Shown: piece after piece, positions 1 through 13,954 of the stretch
How the letters are laid out: each line of letters starts with the position of its first letter
How positions within the stretch are numbered: position 1 is the first letter of the stretch
Origin: Dermanyssus gallinae
Lineage: Eukaryota > Arthropoda > Arachnida > Mesostigmata > Dermanyssidae
Length of the DNA stretch: 64,000 nt
Assembly (NCBI GenBank): GCA_003439945.1
Contig: QVRM01001260.1
Coordinates: forward strand, 62,001 to 126,000
Direction of reading: 5' to 3'
The notes under the pieces: model-generated
Database searches by the model: none
Seen by the model: the letters and a program-made list of their open reading frames with translations, nothing else
Told to the model about the DNA's origin: nothing
Program-made: the position numbers and the translations under genes

Positions 1-1177
<1,177 letters not shown>

Positions 1178-1983
1178 TAACGCTAGCCCCACGGGTCGCC
1201 TGCAGGCAGACACGCGCCGGTTGGCGTCCTATGTATATGTATGTATATGCGGGGAAGCATTTGCTTACGCCGACGTTTTGACGCGCTGCACACGTTACGC
1301 TTTGATCAGCAGCCCCTCCGTCGAGTGTGTTAAGAAAAACACGCAGCACGATGTCAATATGTGTTCGTAAGGGCGGCACAGGAGATTGGACGTTTCCTAG
1401 AATCTCGTAAAAGCAGCATCATCTCAGGGAGAGACTTGTTTACATGGCTGCTTGAAGAATTCATGTTGTAGCCTGAGGTCCGCACTGCCCTACGTAATGT
1501 TTGAGCGACGCATATGCAAATCTAGTAATCAACTTTATCATCATCAATGGGGATTTATTTAATACACTACGTACCGCCGTCGAAATTTATTCAAAACACC
1601 TCGAAGCCGTTAACTTAATAGATCCGGATGACTCTTTGCTCGTTCGGATCACTTAAGACTTAGTTCTGAAGAAGTCGAGTTCATTAACCTTCTGCTTTTG
1701 TGGGTTAATTTTTTTATAAACTGCGCAATTTTTGGGTAACACATTGCCGAAAGGGTAAGGAAAATCATAGTTTCAATACCGATAATTGAAAAGCCCCAGC
1801 AATACTCTCTAATCATGCCAAAAACACTTTTTGACCTGCTCGGCCATATAGCCTAGATGCGACCTATGTCATCCAAGTTATATAGGACTATCCTAGCGCA
1901 GTGCAAATAAAAAACTAGATAAGAGAAAGTTTGCGTTTTTCAAGCTAACTATAGAGTTACCACAGAACGTAAACCACTGGGTA

Positions 1984-2238
1984 GTGTACCTCCTGACTTC
2001 GAATGGCCGCAATGGTCACGCAGAACTGGCAGAGACCACTGCAATCCAATGGCATCTTATGACGCGCTATACACCTAATGGGTTTTATCGTAAGCACTGC
2101 CATGGAAGAGACTTTCACGACCCTGACGTACGCTATGCGTGCCGTTTATGCGGCCATCCGTGTGCTGTTGAGCATCTCGATACCTATTTGAAAGCTACGT
2201 CTCTTACGCAGTTAGCTCAACAACATTTTATTCTTTAA
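1984..2238 (+). mobile_element. LINE C-terminal zinc-knuckle remnant
   Basis: A short open frame encodes LAETTAIQWHLMTRYTPNGF and then RYACRLCGHPCAVEHLDTYL. The CxxC...H spacing and the EHL tripeptide match the C-terminal CCHC region that follows the reverse transcriptase in R1/jockey-type non-LTR retrotransposons; the last cysteine seems replaced by tyrosine. No reverse transcriptase is recognisable directly upstream, so this is a truncated or decayed copy. Confidence 0.45.
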
Positions 2239-4010
2239 ACACATGCCTTTCTTATCTATACAATGGTGCACGCATATGGTGTGATAAATAAATTATGATG
2301 ATTAACCTTCACAGCAGTCACAGGCGCGATATTAAGGAAGTAGGTACATTACGGTAGCTTAATAAGGAGCTTTGTTGAACAGTTCGTAACAAGTCTAATT
2401 GCTACTCAATGACGCGATGTTGTGTTGTCAGTTATGAAAAAAGAAAGAATACGTAAAGCTTTTTAAAAAAAGCTTATTACATGGATAAACTCTCTCAAGT
2501 CTAAGTCCTACGTAAAATCGCTGCAATTTCCTTACGTTCGCTACGTCTTTACGCAATTAAGTAGCTTCGATTCGGCTGGTAAGATACACCGACATGCCAC
2601 CACTGTGTCTCTACTTTTAATCAAACCATACCGCGCTCATGCTGGCCGTTTCTAGGCTTTATCAGCAGAGAATTATAGCAGCGGAACAGTCCTTAACTAA
2701 AATCATAGTGTTGGGTAAAGAAAGATTTCCACCCGAGCAGGATTGAGAGGAAGCACCTCTCGCACGCCAACCTTAATGGCGCTTTCAGTATAAAGAGACA
2801 CACAGCTGCGTGAACGAAAAGTCGTTTGAAGTTTTCTACTTTCCCCGTATAAATCAGCCAAGACTGAGCTCACGATATAATCAACGGACAGCGTTCCGTT
2901 TTTTACAAAAAGTAGCAAGATCATTTTTGGCAGGAGCTAAGGGCGTGCCTTACCACATTCATCTGAAGTTTGAAAAAACCTCTCTAATTTCAATTGTAAG
3001 TCTTAAGCCTTTTTCGCGTGACCGGTGACGGCATCATCACAAAGTTGAACTTTTCTTGAGTGTCACTGAATGCAGCTAACGAGCAAGTTCTTTGTGTCAT
3101 CTTCTAAGGTTGCTCTCCACAGTTGAAGCGGCACATTCCGGTGTCTTTATACCCGTTAGCGCTACAGAAAGTAATGCCACTCTGTTTCGTAAAAACGGCA
3201 GTTCTGCTGTGACGACTATGCAGAACAGCAACCCGCATTTGGAATTTCACATCACTACGTCGCTTCGTAGTGGTCTTATTGTGATATAAACCCGTTTATC
3301 CCTTTGATTTCTCAAGCCTTGACAGGATGTGGACCAGGAGATCCATTTGTGCGACGCAAACCATGCTACGCTAAGATTGAGTACGGCTTTTGCTGTCGAA
3401 GCAAGCGAAACGTTACCAACAAGAGTCTGGACGTTTTCGTTCACCGGCGTTGATTGGAAGACACCAGGAATTCAGGAAAATTTCCGAGCTGCACAACGTC
3501 TGTAATGTGATGTAGTACACGTTGTCCCTGACTCTTGAAGAACCATGCACAGCCAACCGCAAGCGTGGCAAAGAAAAGAAATTCCTTTAGATTGATCACA
3601 TACAAATGATCTAGCAAAACAAAAATGAAATTTGAATGGGATGGTTTATCGAAGCATATATATATATATATATATTCATGTTTTGTCTCTTAGTTCTGCA
3701 GCTGGTAAAGAGGTGGCACTGTTATTCCGTCGAACATCGACTAAAATTGCTAATTGCCAGGGTTGCACCGCGTGAGACTCAGCGTTGGTCAGCGGTTGAC
3801 GCAACGCGTTTAATCCCGTAGAAAAATGGCGGTCACTGAGTGAGAGTCCGCTGGCTGCGTTGCCTGCTTTACGATTTTCCGACCAGTAGACGAGCGGTTA
3901 GCATAGCGGAAAACTGCAATGATAACAAACGTCAACCCGTCCGAAACAGGCCGAGCGATGCCGACCGAAACGCAGCGATCAAATCCTAAAGAACACGAAC
4001 CGTTTGCGGC

Positions 4011-4075
4011 ACAGCCAGCTAGAATGTGTCTGTATATATATATATATATATATATATACAGCCAGCTAGAATGTG

Positions 4076-4112
<37 letters not shown>
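4011..4112. repeat. (TA)n tract inside a 47-bp tandem duplication
   Basis: The block ACAGCCAGCTAGAATGTGTC followed by TG(TA)n occurs at 4011 and again at 4058. Each unit is unique sequence plus a TA tract, so flank and microsatellite were duplicated together. It lies in an otd intron. Confidence 0.9.
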
Positions 4113-4114
<2 letters not shown>

Positions 4115-4673
4115 GTTTGCACGTGTCGGTGTGCATGCGTCGTGTATGTTGCAAGTCTTTGTATGTCTCTGTGTGTGTGAGTGTGTTTGTCTAGCATAGA
4201 AAAGCACTCCATTCAAACAAAGCACGGCGAGTCCAGATTGATGGGCTGGCAAAACATAGACGCCGAGCAACACGCTAACTGCTATAAATAAGCTGCTGCT
4301 GCTTCTGGCGCGTAAGCCATTGATGATTGAGATGTTAGATGGATTGATTAGCTGGACTGTTACTTGGACGACGACGATGATGATGATGATGATGGCGGCG
4401 GCGATAGCTGAACAAAGGCGATGGTCCACTGTTGATGCGGCTCTGGTCACTGATGATGATTATGATGATGATAAGGATACAGCAGACTACAGCTAAATGG
4501 TGCTGTTCGCAACGGCACGGTACGCTGACAAATGGCCATCGGGCCCGTATTGTTCCAGCCGTAGAAGCAGTAGCAGCCGGCGCAGTAGCACCGGTTGCAG
4601 TAGTACTAAAATGACTACAGAAAGTATTACTACCTGAAGTACTCGGACCTGCTTTCGTAGTAGATAGAGTGCA

Positions 4674-4735
4674 GTGGCGGTGGTGGTGGCGGCGGCGGTG
4701 GTGGTGGTGGCGGTGGTGGCGGCGGCGGTGGTGGC
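4674..4735. repeat. GGT/GGC trinucleotide tract
   Basis: About 20 interrupted GGT and GGC triplets in an otd intron. They would read as polyglycine in one frame, but there are no splice sites or flanking coding sequence. Confidence 0.9.
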
Positions 4736-6120
4736 GTCGTCGGCTCGAAATAGCTAGCTGTTCGTGTTAATGCCTCCCTTAATACCTCCCTGGCTTCTGG
4801 TGTACGGGCTCAATGCCGAACGTGCAGTTTTATTTCGAAAAAAAAACGCGCATCCGAGGTCGGGAATTCGGCTCGAACATGGCAGAAGTAGGTATTTATT
4901 TGCCGTATTATAAAAAAAAAACAATTGTGACGCTTTGGTGTCGCACTTCGGTGCTCTTCGGCAGCTTGGCCTACGCTTTGACTTCCACAACGACGCGTTT
5001 AATAATGTTGCTGCTCGAAACGCTTGTAGCTCAATTTTCGCTTTGCTGCCTAATGCATCATTCCTCCGTGCACGCGCACCGCGGTGACGGAGGCTAAGAT
5101 ACATATATGCGAGTCGGCAGATGGACCACTGGGTGGGCGGATGGATGGACGACCATGCTCGAACAAACTGCACTGCGTTGTTGTTTCTGTTGTTCCTGGG
5201 TTTGCTGCTGCCGCTAATGCCACAACTACTAGGTGTATTTTGACTGCAGCAACAAAAACAGAGATAACAGGAACAAACAATTACAACAACCGTAGCAACA
5301 GCAAGGACAATAGCTGCTGCTGCTGCTGCAACAGCAGCAACCACAATACCGACCTGTCCAGCATCCTTCCCTGTTCGCCAAATTCGACAGCTAGTTTTCT
5401 GACCTGGACCGTCATCGCTGGTACCGGTCGTTTAATATGCCCTTTACATATGTTTATTCAAACTAGGTGTGTACGCTGGGTGCACTTCAGCCATGTTTTG
5501 TCTCTTTTTTGGCATAATCTACATTCCCCAAGAAGGCGCAGCATGCAGAACGGTCAAGTATCGCTGCTCTCCCGCTTAGATTTATTTTTTACAGGGGCCA
5601 GGAACAAAAATGCGTAAAGCACACCCTTTGGTCTAGGTACTGTGGGACTCACAAAGCCACTAAAAACCTGGTGCTCCCCTAACCTACATGACCGAGATAT
5701 TTGTGGTATCACTTCAGTGCCGCTTGGATTTAGCGTCAGTTTAACAGGATTTGCCGCTGATAGCCATACTCGTCATGCGTCTCACGTCATGCGTGACGCC
5801 AATCATCCCTTTGCTACGCAATCTCAGCTCACCCCATGAGATAGTCTGCAATCCAGGAGCCCATTCACGAGAATCTCGACACCATTTCTCCAATTAGCAA
5901 CGGAGCCTCCGCAACATATTAATTTTGACGAGCTGTATACTACTTCAGTGTTTCTTGTAGTTATGCTAAGTTGTGCTTATTGTCCAATGACCTGATTGTG
6001 ATTTCATTCGACCGTGTTTGGATGAAATTGAGATATTAATTGAAATAGTGTACCATTGCCACATATGTCGTCTATTGCAGTCTACCACGAACACCCTACA
6101 CTAGAACTTCCCATAGGCAT

Positions 6121-6161
6121 GCATAGGATGAAACCCCGTTAAACGGGGTTCCATCCTATGC
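6121..6161. repeat. 41-bp fold-back (20-bp arms, 1 mismatch)
   Basis: The arm GCATAGGATGAAACCCCGTT is followed almost immediately by its reverse complement with one mismatch. It could extrude as a tight hairpin. It lies in an otd intron, with no open frame or element around it that explains it. Confidence 0.85.
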
Positions 6162-7017
6162 TTCTGGAGTTCCGCGCAACACCGGAAGGAACTTCGTACG
6201 AGGAAGAGGTCTCACCTCCCCGGGCAGATTTTTCTGTGCTTAAAATAGCCCGTAATGATCCAGTGAAGGTAAAGGCTATCCGCTTCTTCGTCACTGAAGT
6301 TGGAACTTTGTAAAATGTGCTGTATACTACTTCTGGGTTTATGCCGCTTACGGGCTTGAACTCAAACTGGGGGTCCAAGCAAGTCGGGCGTCTAGCTTGC
6401 TCTAATACGCTGTTCATCAGCGATAAATGCGTCAATAGCTTCAGGTATCTTAGCCTGCGGAAAAGAAATTCCAGAAGACATGTCAAAGGAAGGGTATGTC
6501 ATGCCCTGATCGCGTCGTTCACAGCAATGCAGAACACAAGCTGCCCTCCACTAAATGCAGCTGTCGGACTTTTCATGCTTGAAATAAAAATTTATATTTT
6601 GATTTTTGGAATATGCAGAATTGATAAAAATTTGTTAGAAAAATACATTTCAGCCTGAACGTGTATGCGCTATCTGCGATACACAGTTATCACCACCGCT
6701 TCGCGACGGGTTTCCACGATGCCCACGTGTGTCTTTAGATGCTATGCTTGCGAAAAAAGTTGTAGACGGTAAAAGAGTGATGGTTTTAAAATCAAATGCA
6801 TGGTGTACTATGGGGTCAATAACCTAGATTAGATGGTCAGATTTCAATAATTCCATACAAGCATTCAAGGTTCCTTCTTTATTCAATATGAAATAGTCTC
6901 AAAATTTTCTTCTTTCCTCAAACAGACGCCGTCGCTTCATATCTGTAGGGGAAACGCTGTGTTTATAGTGGGCACCATTGAGTAAAAACGCATGAAAATC
7001 TAACAATAATCTAGTTC

Positions 7018-7020
<3 letters not shown>

Positions 7021-7051
<31 letters not shown>

Positions 7052-7072
7052 TATCTATATATATATATATAC
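7021..7072. repeat. (TA)n microsatellite
   Basis: Two TA runs separated by TGTTTATC, ending about 90 bp upstream of the acceptor of the second otd exon. Confidence 0.9.
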
Positions 7073-7161
7073 ATATCAAGTATTCGAATATTTGCGGTTT
7101 ACTAATCTATTTTGTGCTTGGCTTGCGTGGTTTTGAAATGCGTGCTTACAATTTTGTATAG

Positions 7162-7318
7162 GCTCAGACAGCCAACGCGACCGCCGGCTCGGGCGGCAAG
7201 GCGAGCCGTCCGAAGAAGTCGAAATCGCCGCCGCCGTCCGCGACGCCGCTCTCGATGAGTCCCGGCAGGGGCGCCTCGCCCTACAAGCCGCCCGCGCTAG
7301 CCATGACTCCGCCAATCG
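7162..7318 (+). CDS. otd: Orthodenticle, second exon in window (basic/proline-serine linker)
   Basis: A phase-0 acceptor (TTTTGTATAG) and donor ATCG|GTACGA bound an exon that continues the homeodomain exon in frame. It encodes about 52 residues rich in Ala, Gly, Ser, Pro and Lys, including the basic stretch ASRPKKSKSPPPS just after the homeodomain and then SPYKPP. GC content rises sharply over the flanking AT-rich introns, which supports real coding. A second possible acceptor (GCTCAG) lies 6 nt inside and keeps frame. Otx proteins carry a comparable low-complexity region here; the sequence itself is not conserved, so the call rests on phase, splice sites and context. Confidence 0.88.
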
Positions 7319-8228
7319 GTACGATCGCTAAAACTGCTGTCTGTTTGTGTTTTTTTCCGTTTCTTAAATCCTTTTTTGTTTTCTTTATTATGCTTTTTAC
7401 ATACAATGTAAATTAAAGACCGTATTTCCGTAATGTACCTCTACTACTAACCGAGGTTGGTCAACTTGCGTCCTCTAATCAGCGTCTTTGTGGGCGCACA
7501 CTGTTGTTCCGTTGGCGCAGATGTCGTAGGATCTAGAGACTTCAATCAGAAATCTCTCTCTCTCTATATATATATATATATTGTCTCACTCAGATTAGTT
7601 GTAGATCAAGTAGGCAGATCCAAAGTTACATTGCTTAGAACTGGATATGTGTGAGGCTCGGCATTGGAGTTAGGCTCAATTAGCTCCCACCAAGCAAAGC
7701 AAGTGGAAACGGACATGAAGACAAACATCTATTACAGAACACTGGCATACAATTAAGACTTGCGGCCATCCCTGGGTAGGTGGCCAAGAGTGACGCCTGC
7801 CAACCTATCTAGATCGGTCGCCAACAACTTTCACCTGAAAAGTTATTAAGCTCATACCCTATATTTCCTGTGACGTGTGCTTTCAGTGTATGAGCTTGTT
7901 TGTCTGGCAACGTAAAAACTGGCTCCCAAAAAAGTTGAAGCGACATGTGTTGAACTCCACGTGAAATAGAGTTAGATAGAGAAAAAATCATTGAGTTGAC
8001 TAGCAATCACTAGTAAGATCGAATGCGAAGAAGGCGTGACTACTTCAAGACTAAGAAGACCCGGTCTGTCTGTCCCTCGTTTGTTTTCACGATCATCAAT
8101 CATCGTTATCGTGCCGTGTTTGTGACTCCTGTCGAAAAGTTTCCCCATTTACTCGCTGATGCTGCCGCTCGATCATGAATAATAATAATAATGATGACTG
8201 CTTTGTTTGCCTATGTGCCTACCTGCAG

Positions 8229-8672
8229 GTCCGATCACGGCGCTCAGTAACGCAGCGGCGGCGGCGGCCTCTATGGCGAACGGGGCGTCGATCTGGTCTC
8301 CGGCAGCGTGCGATTTCGGCGGCCCACCTCTGCCCGCATCGGCGGGGGGCGGCGGCGCCGCCACAATGACGGGCGTGGGCCACCATCGTTCGTCGGCGTC
8401 GTCGGCGATCAGCATGAGTCCACTACCACCGCCGTCGATGGCCAGTCTCGGACTCGGCGGCGTTGTCTCGATGTCGGGCGCGGGCCACACGACCACGACG
8501 ACCACTACCAGCAGCACGGCCGCAGCGGCGGCAGCGGCAGCAGCAGCTGCCGCGGCGGCCGTCCATCATCCGTCGCACCATCCGACGCATCCTGTGCACT
8601 ACACGCTGCAGCCGCAGAACAGCAATACGCCACCGGCGCCCGGCTATCCGCCGCCGTCGGCATACACGGCCG
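8229..8672 (+). CDS. otd: Orthodenticle, third exon in window (Ala/Thr/His-rich transactivation region)
   Basis: Acceptor CTACCTGCAG at 8219-8228, donor GCCG|GTAAGC. The exon takes one base from the previous exon (I-G-P junction) and leaves with one base. It encodes about 148 residues beginning GPITALSNAAAAAASMANG, with GASIWSPA, a glycine run, a threonine run, a 14-residue alanine run at about 8519-8560 and then a His/Pro segment. Otx tails characteristically contain WSPA-type and His/Ala-rich blocks. Homopolymeric GCN and ACN codons are mixed rather than pure, which argues for long-standing coding rather than fresh microsatellite expansion. Confidence 0.92.
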
Positions 8673-8739
8673 GTAAGCGGCCGGGCGCTTTCTCCGCCAC
8701 CTAGCCCTTCCTTCATCAATAACCCCATTTTCTACTGCT

Positions 8740-9350
8740 AACTGCCTCCACCACCTCTCGCCTTCACCAGTAACCTCATCATCTACTGCCTAACCGCTTC
8801 CACCTGCTCCCTCTTTACTAATAACCCCCTCTATTACTAACCGCTTCCACCCCTCCCTCTTTAGCACCACCACTAACCCCATCTACCACTAACCCCCTCG
8901 AACACCTCTCCCTTCACCACTAACCCCATCTACTACTAACCCCCTCGAACAACTCTCCCTTCACCACTAACCCCATCTACCACTAACCCCCTCGAACACT
9001 TCTCCCTTCACCACTAACCTCATCTACCACTAACCCCCTCGAACACCTCTCCCTTCACCACTAACCCCATCTACCACTAACCCCCTCGAACACCATCTCC
9101 CTTCACCACTAACCCCTCCACCATCTACCCCTTTACCACTAATCGTCTCTATTACTAAGCGCCGACACCATCTCCTCTTTACCACAAACCCCTCCACCAC
9201 TAACCCCTCCACCATCTTCTCTTTTGCCACTAGCCCCTCTCTATTACTAACCGCCTTCAATATCTCCCCTTCACGACTATCTCTTCCACTGTCCCTCCAC
9301 CAATACCCTTTAACCATTACCCCTCTACTATCACACCCCCACTATCACCT
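8740..9350. repeat. C-rich minisatellite, 47-bp unit
   Basis: A CTAACC/CTCCC-rich, strongly strand-asymmetric array that starts about 70 bp after the donor of the third otd exon. In its core the unit beginning AACCCCCTCGAACA recurs at 8891, 8938, 8985, 9032 and 9079, exactly every 47 bp. The flanks are degenerate versions of the same motifs. The open frames through it are compositional. Confidence 0.92.
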
Positions 9351-9660
9351 CTTCTAAAAAGTTGGCAAATGGATGCCTATTATTATCGCTGTCATATTTA
9401 CTCACTCTTAGATCCTGTACATACTATGAGCATGGCTTTTCCATGAGAGCGGGAACAGAAAAGCTTCCGATTGGGAGCACAAGCAGTTTCCACACACAAT
9501 CGGTTGGAGGAGTTAATAAAGTTGTGGTTAGAGAACGTCTTAAGCGGTGCATAACGTAATGCGTTTGACATATGTCTTATCAGACTTCACAAAAATGATT
9601 TGAAATAACCATTTGTCTCAATTTCTGAAGTATCGCATTAGCCTCTTTTAAAAGGGGTGG

Positions 9661-9693
9661 GTGATGCCCACCAAACACTAGAAAGGGCATCAC
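9661..9693. repeat. Small inverted repeat
   Basis: GTGATGCCC and GGGCATCAC, 9-bp arms around a 15-nt loop, in an otd intron. The function is unknown and it may be chance. Confidence 0.5.
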
Positions 9694-10049
9694 AGTCCAT
9701 ATTTTTATCAGCCTTGGACAAGCTTTAACTCAAATTTGACCTGTAAAATGCTGTTACTATGCTATGTGCACCATAATACACAAGACATGAAGACGCAGTG
9801 ATAACCATGAGATTTACTTCCGCAAGTAAAATATATATATATATATATATTTATACTACGGGTCGTTTGCATGTGTGTATGCGAAATGTTTGCCTATTGC
9901 CGTAGTCGCCGTTAGAGTCGCATTGACACCCATGCTGATGGCGTTGATGACTAGTCTGACGCCTGACGCATCTAAGCGTCCTGCTGCGTGATGCTGCTGC
10001 TGCTGCCTTACTAACGGGTCGACCAATTGCTTTACTGTCTCGTCTTCAG

Positions 10050-10360
10050 GATCGTACTACTCGAACTGCATCAATCTCGACTACCTCGCCCCGAGTTCGG
10101 CGTCACCTCGAAGCACCGATTCGCCGCTGTACAAGGCGTCGGCTGGCAGTGCGGGCAACTTTTCGCCGGCACCAGCCGGCGCCCCTGGTTCAGCGGGCGG
10201 CTATCCGCTATCGCAGGGTGCGTCGCACGCGAACTTTGCCACTCTGCAGAGCTGTTATCCCTGCCCGACGCCTCCCTCGTCGGTGTCGGGCACAGCCACG
10301 ATGGACGCCACATCCGCGGCCGTTTCGTCAACTCCCAACTACTACTCGAACATCTCGTAA
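10050..10360 (+). CDS. otd: Orthodenticle, C-terminal exon with stop codon
   Basis: Acceptor TCGTCTTCAG at 10040-10049; the split glycine codon is completed in frame (G-SYYSNCINLDYLAP). The exon encodes about 103 residues, rich in Ser, Pro, Ala and Gly, and ends NYYSNIS followed by TAA at 10358-10360. Otx/Otd proteins end in a tyrosine-containing tail with repeated Y-x-N/D-Y-L-type motifs; the two SYYSN/YYSN elements here resemble that tail duplication. Together the four exons give about 376 residues from the homeodomain flank to the stop. The 3' UTR end is not defined. Confidence 0.92.
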
Positions 10361-13300
10361 GGCGCCGCCAGAATCAGATCACAACCCGATCTCACTACTG
10401 ACCTCCTTTGATCAGCCTCTCTCCCGTTGGCACCCTTCTGAGGCCCTCGTCACATCCGCCGATTCGATCACACACGACGTGCGAACATCGCACAGTTAAG
10501 GCGGAGGCAAACACTGCGCCAGCCGCCGCGGGTTTACGCGAATCTAGCTGAAAACAACCCGAGCGTGTATAGGGCAAGCAAACCAGTACCAGTACAGACA
10601 GTTCGTCGCCATAAACGCAGCATCTTCAATGAGAACCAATCAGAGACAACGCCGTCGAAATGTAGTACTCACCATTCACTGCATCGTCATTATTATTGTT
10701 ATAATTATCATTATTATCATTATTGGTACTGTCATCATCACCAGGGCCGCCGTCGTCGGGCAAGGGCATAGACGAATGCCGTCTACAAACACAGAGAAGC
10801 AACGTGGAGAGAGGAAGCAAAAGGGAACTGTACCAAAATCCTGGCTGACTGTATTTGCACGTACATAGGTGTGCGTCTCCCGGTAATCGGAGTTGCGTCT
10901 GCGTAGGCTGAGCCGAATCTAAACGAACACGGGCGACTGGTTAACGTCCGCCGCCACACTACAAAGCGAGTGTGCGCGTGGAGAACAAACTAATGCAATG
11001 TCTCATCACTTAGTTACTGTATCGCTGGGCAGCTTGTTGATCCCGCTCTTCTATAGGTCCGTGCCCCACCTGAACGAATCAGTGCCCTCGGAAAGCGGAT
11101 CGGACTAATTACGCCCTGTCCCGCGTTGGCCATTATGGGTCATTCATTGCTGTAGAGAATTGAGTGACAACTCCCTGAAGAAATACAATAACAAACGACA
11201 CATTAATTGTGTAGATAAACGAGACACACGTTTGTATACATGCACACATATGTATACGCAGAGTGGCCACAAAACGAGCCATCCTCCGAGGTCCTCATAA
11301 CATTCGAAAGTTACGAACTATAGTGACAGGGAGAACTGTAGCAGGACGCTGAGTGTTAGGGCGTTGGATAAGCTAAGGCTCATGGTTTGAAGTGGCACTT
11401 TATTTGTCAAGTAGAAGTAGCACGCAAGAAAAAACCAAAATTGTCTCGAAGAAACCAGAAGAAAATTGAGAAATTGCATTGGCTACTCGCAAATGATGCG
11501 ACCTTCCTTACTGCTGACGCCACGGGAAATCAGGTTGCTGGATTAAACCTACGACCAAAATCTCGACCAATAGGACGTCTTCTCGTGCCACCTATATATG
11601 TTATCTGGAATCTACTCATTCTAAATATATACGATTTCTGTCTAGCCTGCCGTTTATTAAACTATATCGCCCAACTTCAAAACAACCCGAACGTTATGAC
11701 CTAAATGTGCTGGACGCATTTTTAAATTAGGTAGGTAAAGTGTTGCTACGATCCGTCAGTGCCCTTAAGTTAGCGCACAATCTGGCAAAATATGGCAATT
11801 CGAATTTGAAAAGAAAGTTTGGAACAAAATTTGTAGAGCGTCACTAAGGCAAGTTAAGACGGATGGGAAGGGAATTTGACCAAGGGTGAGCTAGGTTGGC
11901 AGTCAAATACAGTGTAATCAAGTTCATGTGGACGACGTCCACTGCTGTTATGCACGCGACATGGGTGAACGTATGTAGAGTAGGACGAACGAGGGTCGCA
12001 GAAATGAATCTGCCGTGGTTGCTGTCTAAATGAACAGCTGCGTGCCAGAAGGTCTAGAAGTGGTAGCTCATAAGCAAAAACACAGCGGTTCGACAAAGCC
12101 ATAGGGGTAAGACCCTATAAGGTTCCCGCGAATGCTGTGCAACCAAACGGTCTCAACCGAAGTTGACAAGTGTGTACGCAGAGCTTCCCCATAGCGTACG
12201 TATGATGCAAACAAACAAACAAAACTTTGTATGTGTCGGTTGCGATCCAACACGGTAGTGGTGCGTGGTGTGCTTCTGCAGTCAGGTGCAGGGAGCAGAT
12301 GTCGCAAGGTAGTAAAAACAGTAATCGACTTCTCGGTTCTAGCTGCTGTTATACCGCAGTGTTTCGCTGCAGATCGCACAAGCAGGTCAGTGATAAAAGC
12401 AAAACGAAGGTGTACGAATGTGGAAATGACTTGAATGAAGTTTTTCTTTGCTTTTTCTATTCAGTGAGGAGGACTCCAGGTACTTACTGACGTTCAGCTA
12501 CAGCTCTTCCTACTTCCTCATTTAACGAAGTCTTGCACTAGAAAGTAGCAGACAAAATTATTGGGCAGACTTGTGCACCTGTTAAGCACACTGTAGGAAT
12601 CGGGACGCATGAGTGTACTCGGTGTATTGGTTAGCTGAACGACGGTATCGAAAAAGTCATGGCACCGCATGCCCTGAGTACACAAGGTGCGTCCGCACAT
12701 GGTTAGTTAGAGGCTGCGCAGATGCACGACGAAGCATACTTTTGTTACTAAACTTTCTTCTGCCCGCCTTCGTTAAACATATAGAGAAACAAGCACACAA
12801 GAAAAAAACGGCGGATCTGTGCCGGACCAATCAGACTAATGTTGATCGAGCACGAGGTGCTGCTTCCGCCTAGGGTCGCTGCTGATATGTTCGTTGTCCC
12901 ACTTGCTAGGTATCGCCGTCAGCTTAAGCGTAAGCAACGGACTCAAACTGCAATTTGTTATCTAGTCGACACGTTTATTATTAGGTGGCACGGACATACC
13001 TGCTCTTCCTCTCCTCCCGCCTTCCTTTCTCTCTTTCTCTCTCGCTTTCTCTCTCACACACACACATCTTGTTCAGGCCGGTTTATCTGCCTGGCAACAT
13101 TCGTTCCACAAACGAGGGTTCTTCTTTTGGTAGATGGTTCCTTTTGATTGTTAGCTTCGCGAGCCTGCAAACAGGTCGTCGGCCCGTCGAACCTGGTACT
13201 GCGTACACTGACGGCCCAGCAGAACCGAGAGGCCTGCACTACAACTGACCCGCAACGACCCTTCGGCAAACACGACAACCGACACCGAACGCCGCGGCAT

Positions 13301-13885
13301 GCTGGCGGCGACTCGAGGATCAATCGACAGCAAATGGATGTACGAACGAAGATAGAAAGATACTGCCTGTGTGTGTGTTTGTGTGTGTGAAGCAACGTGT
13401 CTGTATTAGCGATACATGACATCGCATGAGATTTCTTCGAACAATCCCCTACACTGTAGACGTGTCTCAGTAGCAACCAAATGCTTAGAACATTGCATAG
13501 CTGCCGGCTGCCGGGAGAAGACTAGGACTGCCTAGTCTAGAGGAGGAGAACACAAGCATACTACATAGGCTTGAGGGTGCTTATGGGTGGAGGTGATGAG
13601 ACGTGTATGTAAATAGAGGTGAACACGTCTGACCGCTAGTTCTGACGACGGGGCTTGATTACACACGATCACACGATACGAACGCTTAGGCAAAATAGAC
13701 ACATAGAAACTTAGAAATAGCTAAGTAGATGGCAGATCAGAGCGCTAAGCAGGCAATAGAGAGCGGGAGAAAAAGAGAGAGAGACGGCAAGCGAAGCCGC
13801 AAGCTGTAATGGGATAATCACGTAATAGGGGTATGCAAACAAGCAAACGGTGTGTCTAACTGAACAGACAGATAGTGCCACATAA

Positions 13886-13954
<69 letters not shown>

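Noticed and set aside
5084..5617. 177-codon plus-strand frame and 196-codon minus-strand frame in the otd intron
   Set aside because: Low-complexity Cys/Asn/Ala/Ser runs from CTG/CAA repeats, no domain, no matching splice sites.
8173..8741. Several 90-120-codon frames on both strands over the Ala-rich otd exon
   Set aside because: Shadows of the exon at 8229-8672; GC-rich triplet repeats keep all frames open.
8740..9350. Telomere-like CTAACCCC array
   Set aside because: The arthropod telomere unit is TTAGG/CCTAA in perfect short tandem; here the period is 47 bp and the motif is mixed, so it is a minisatellite.
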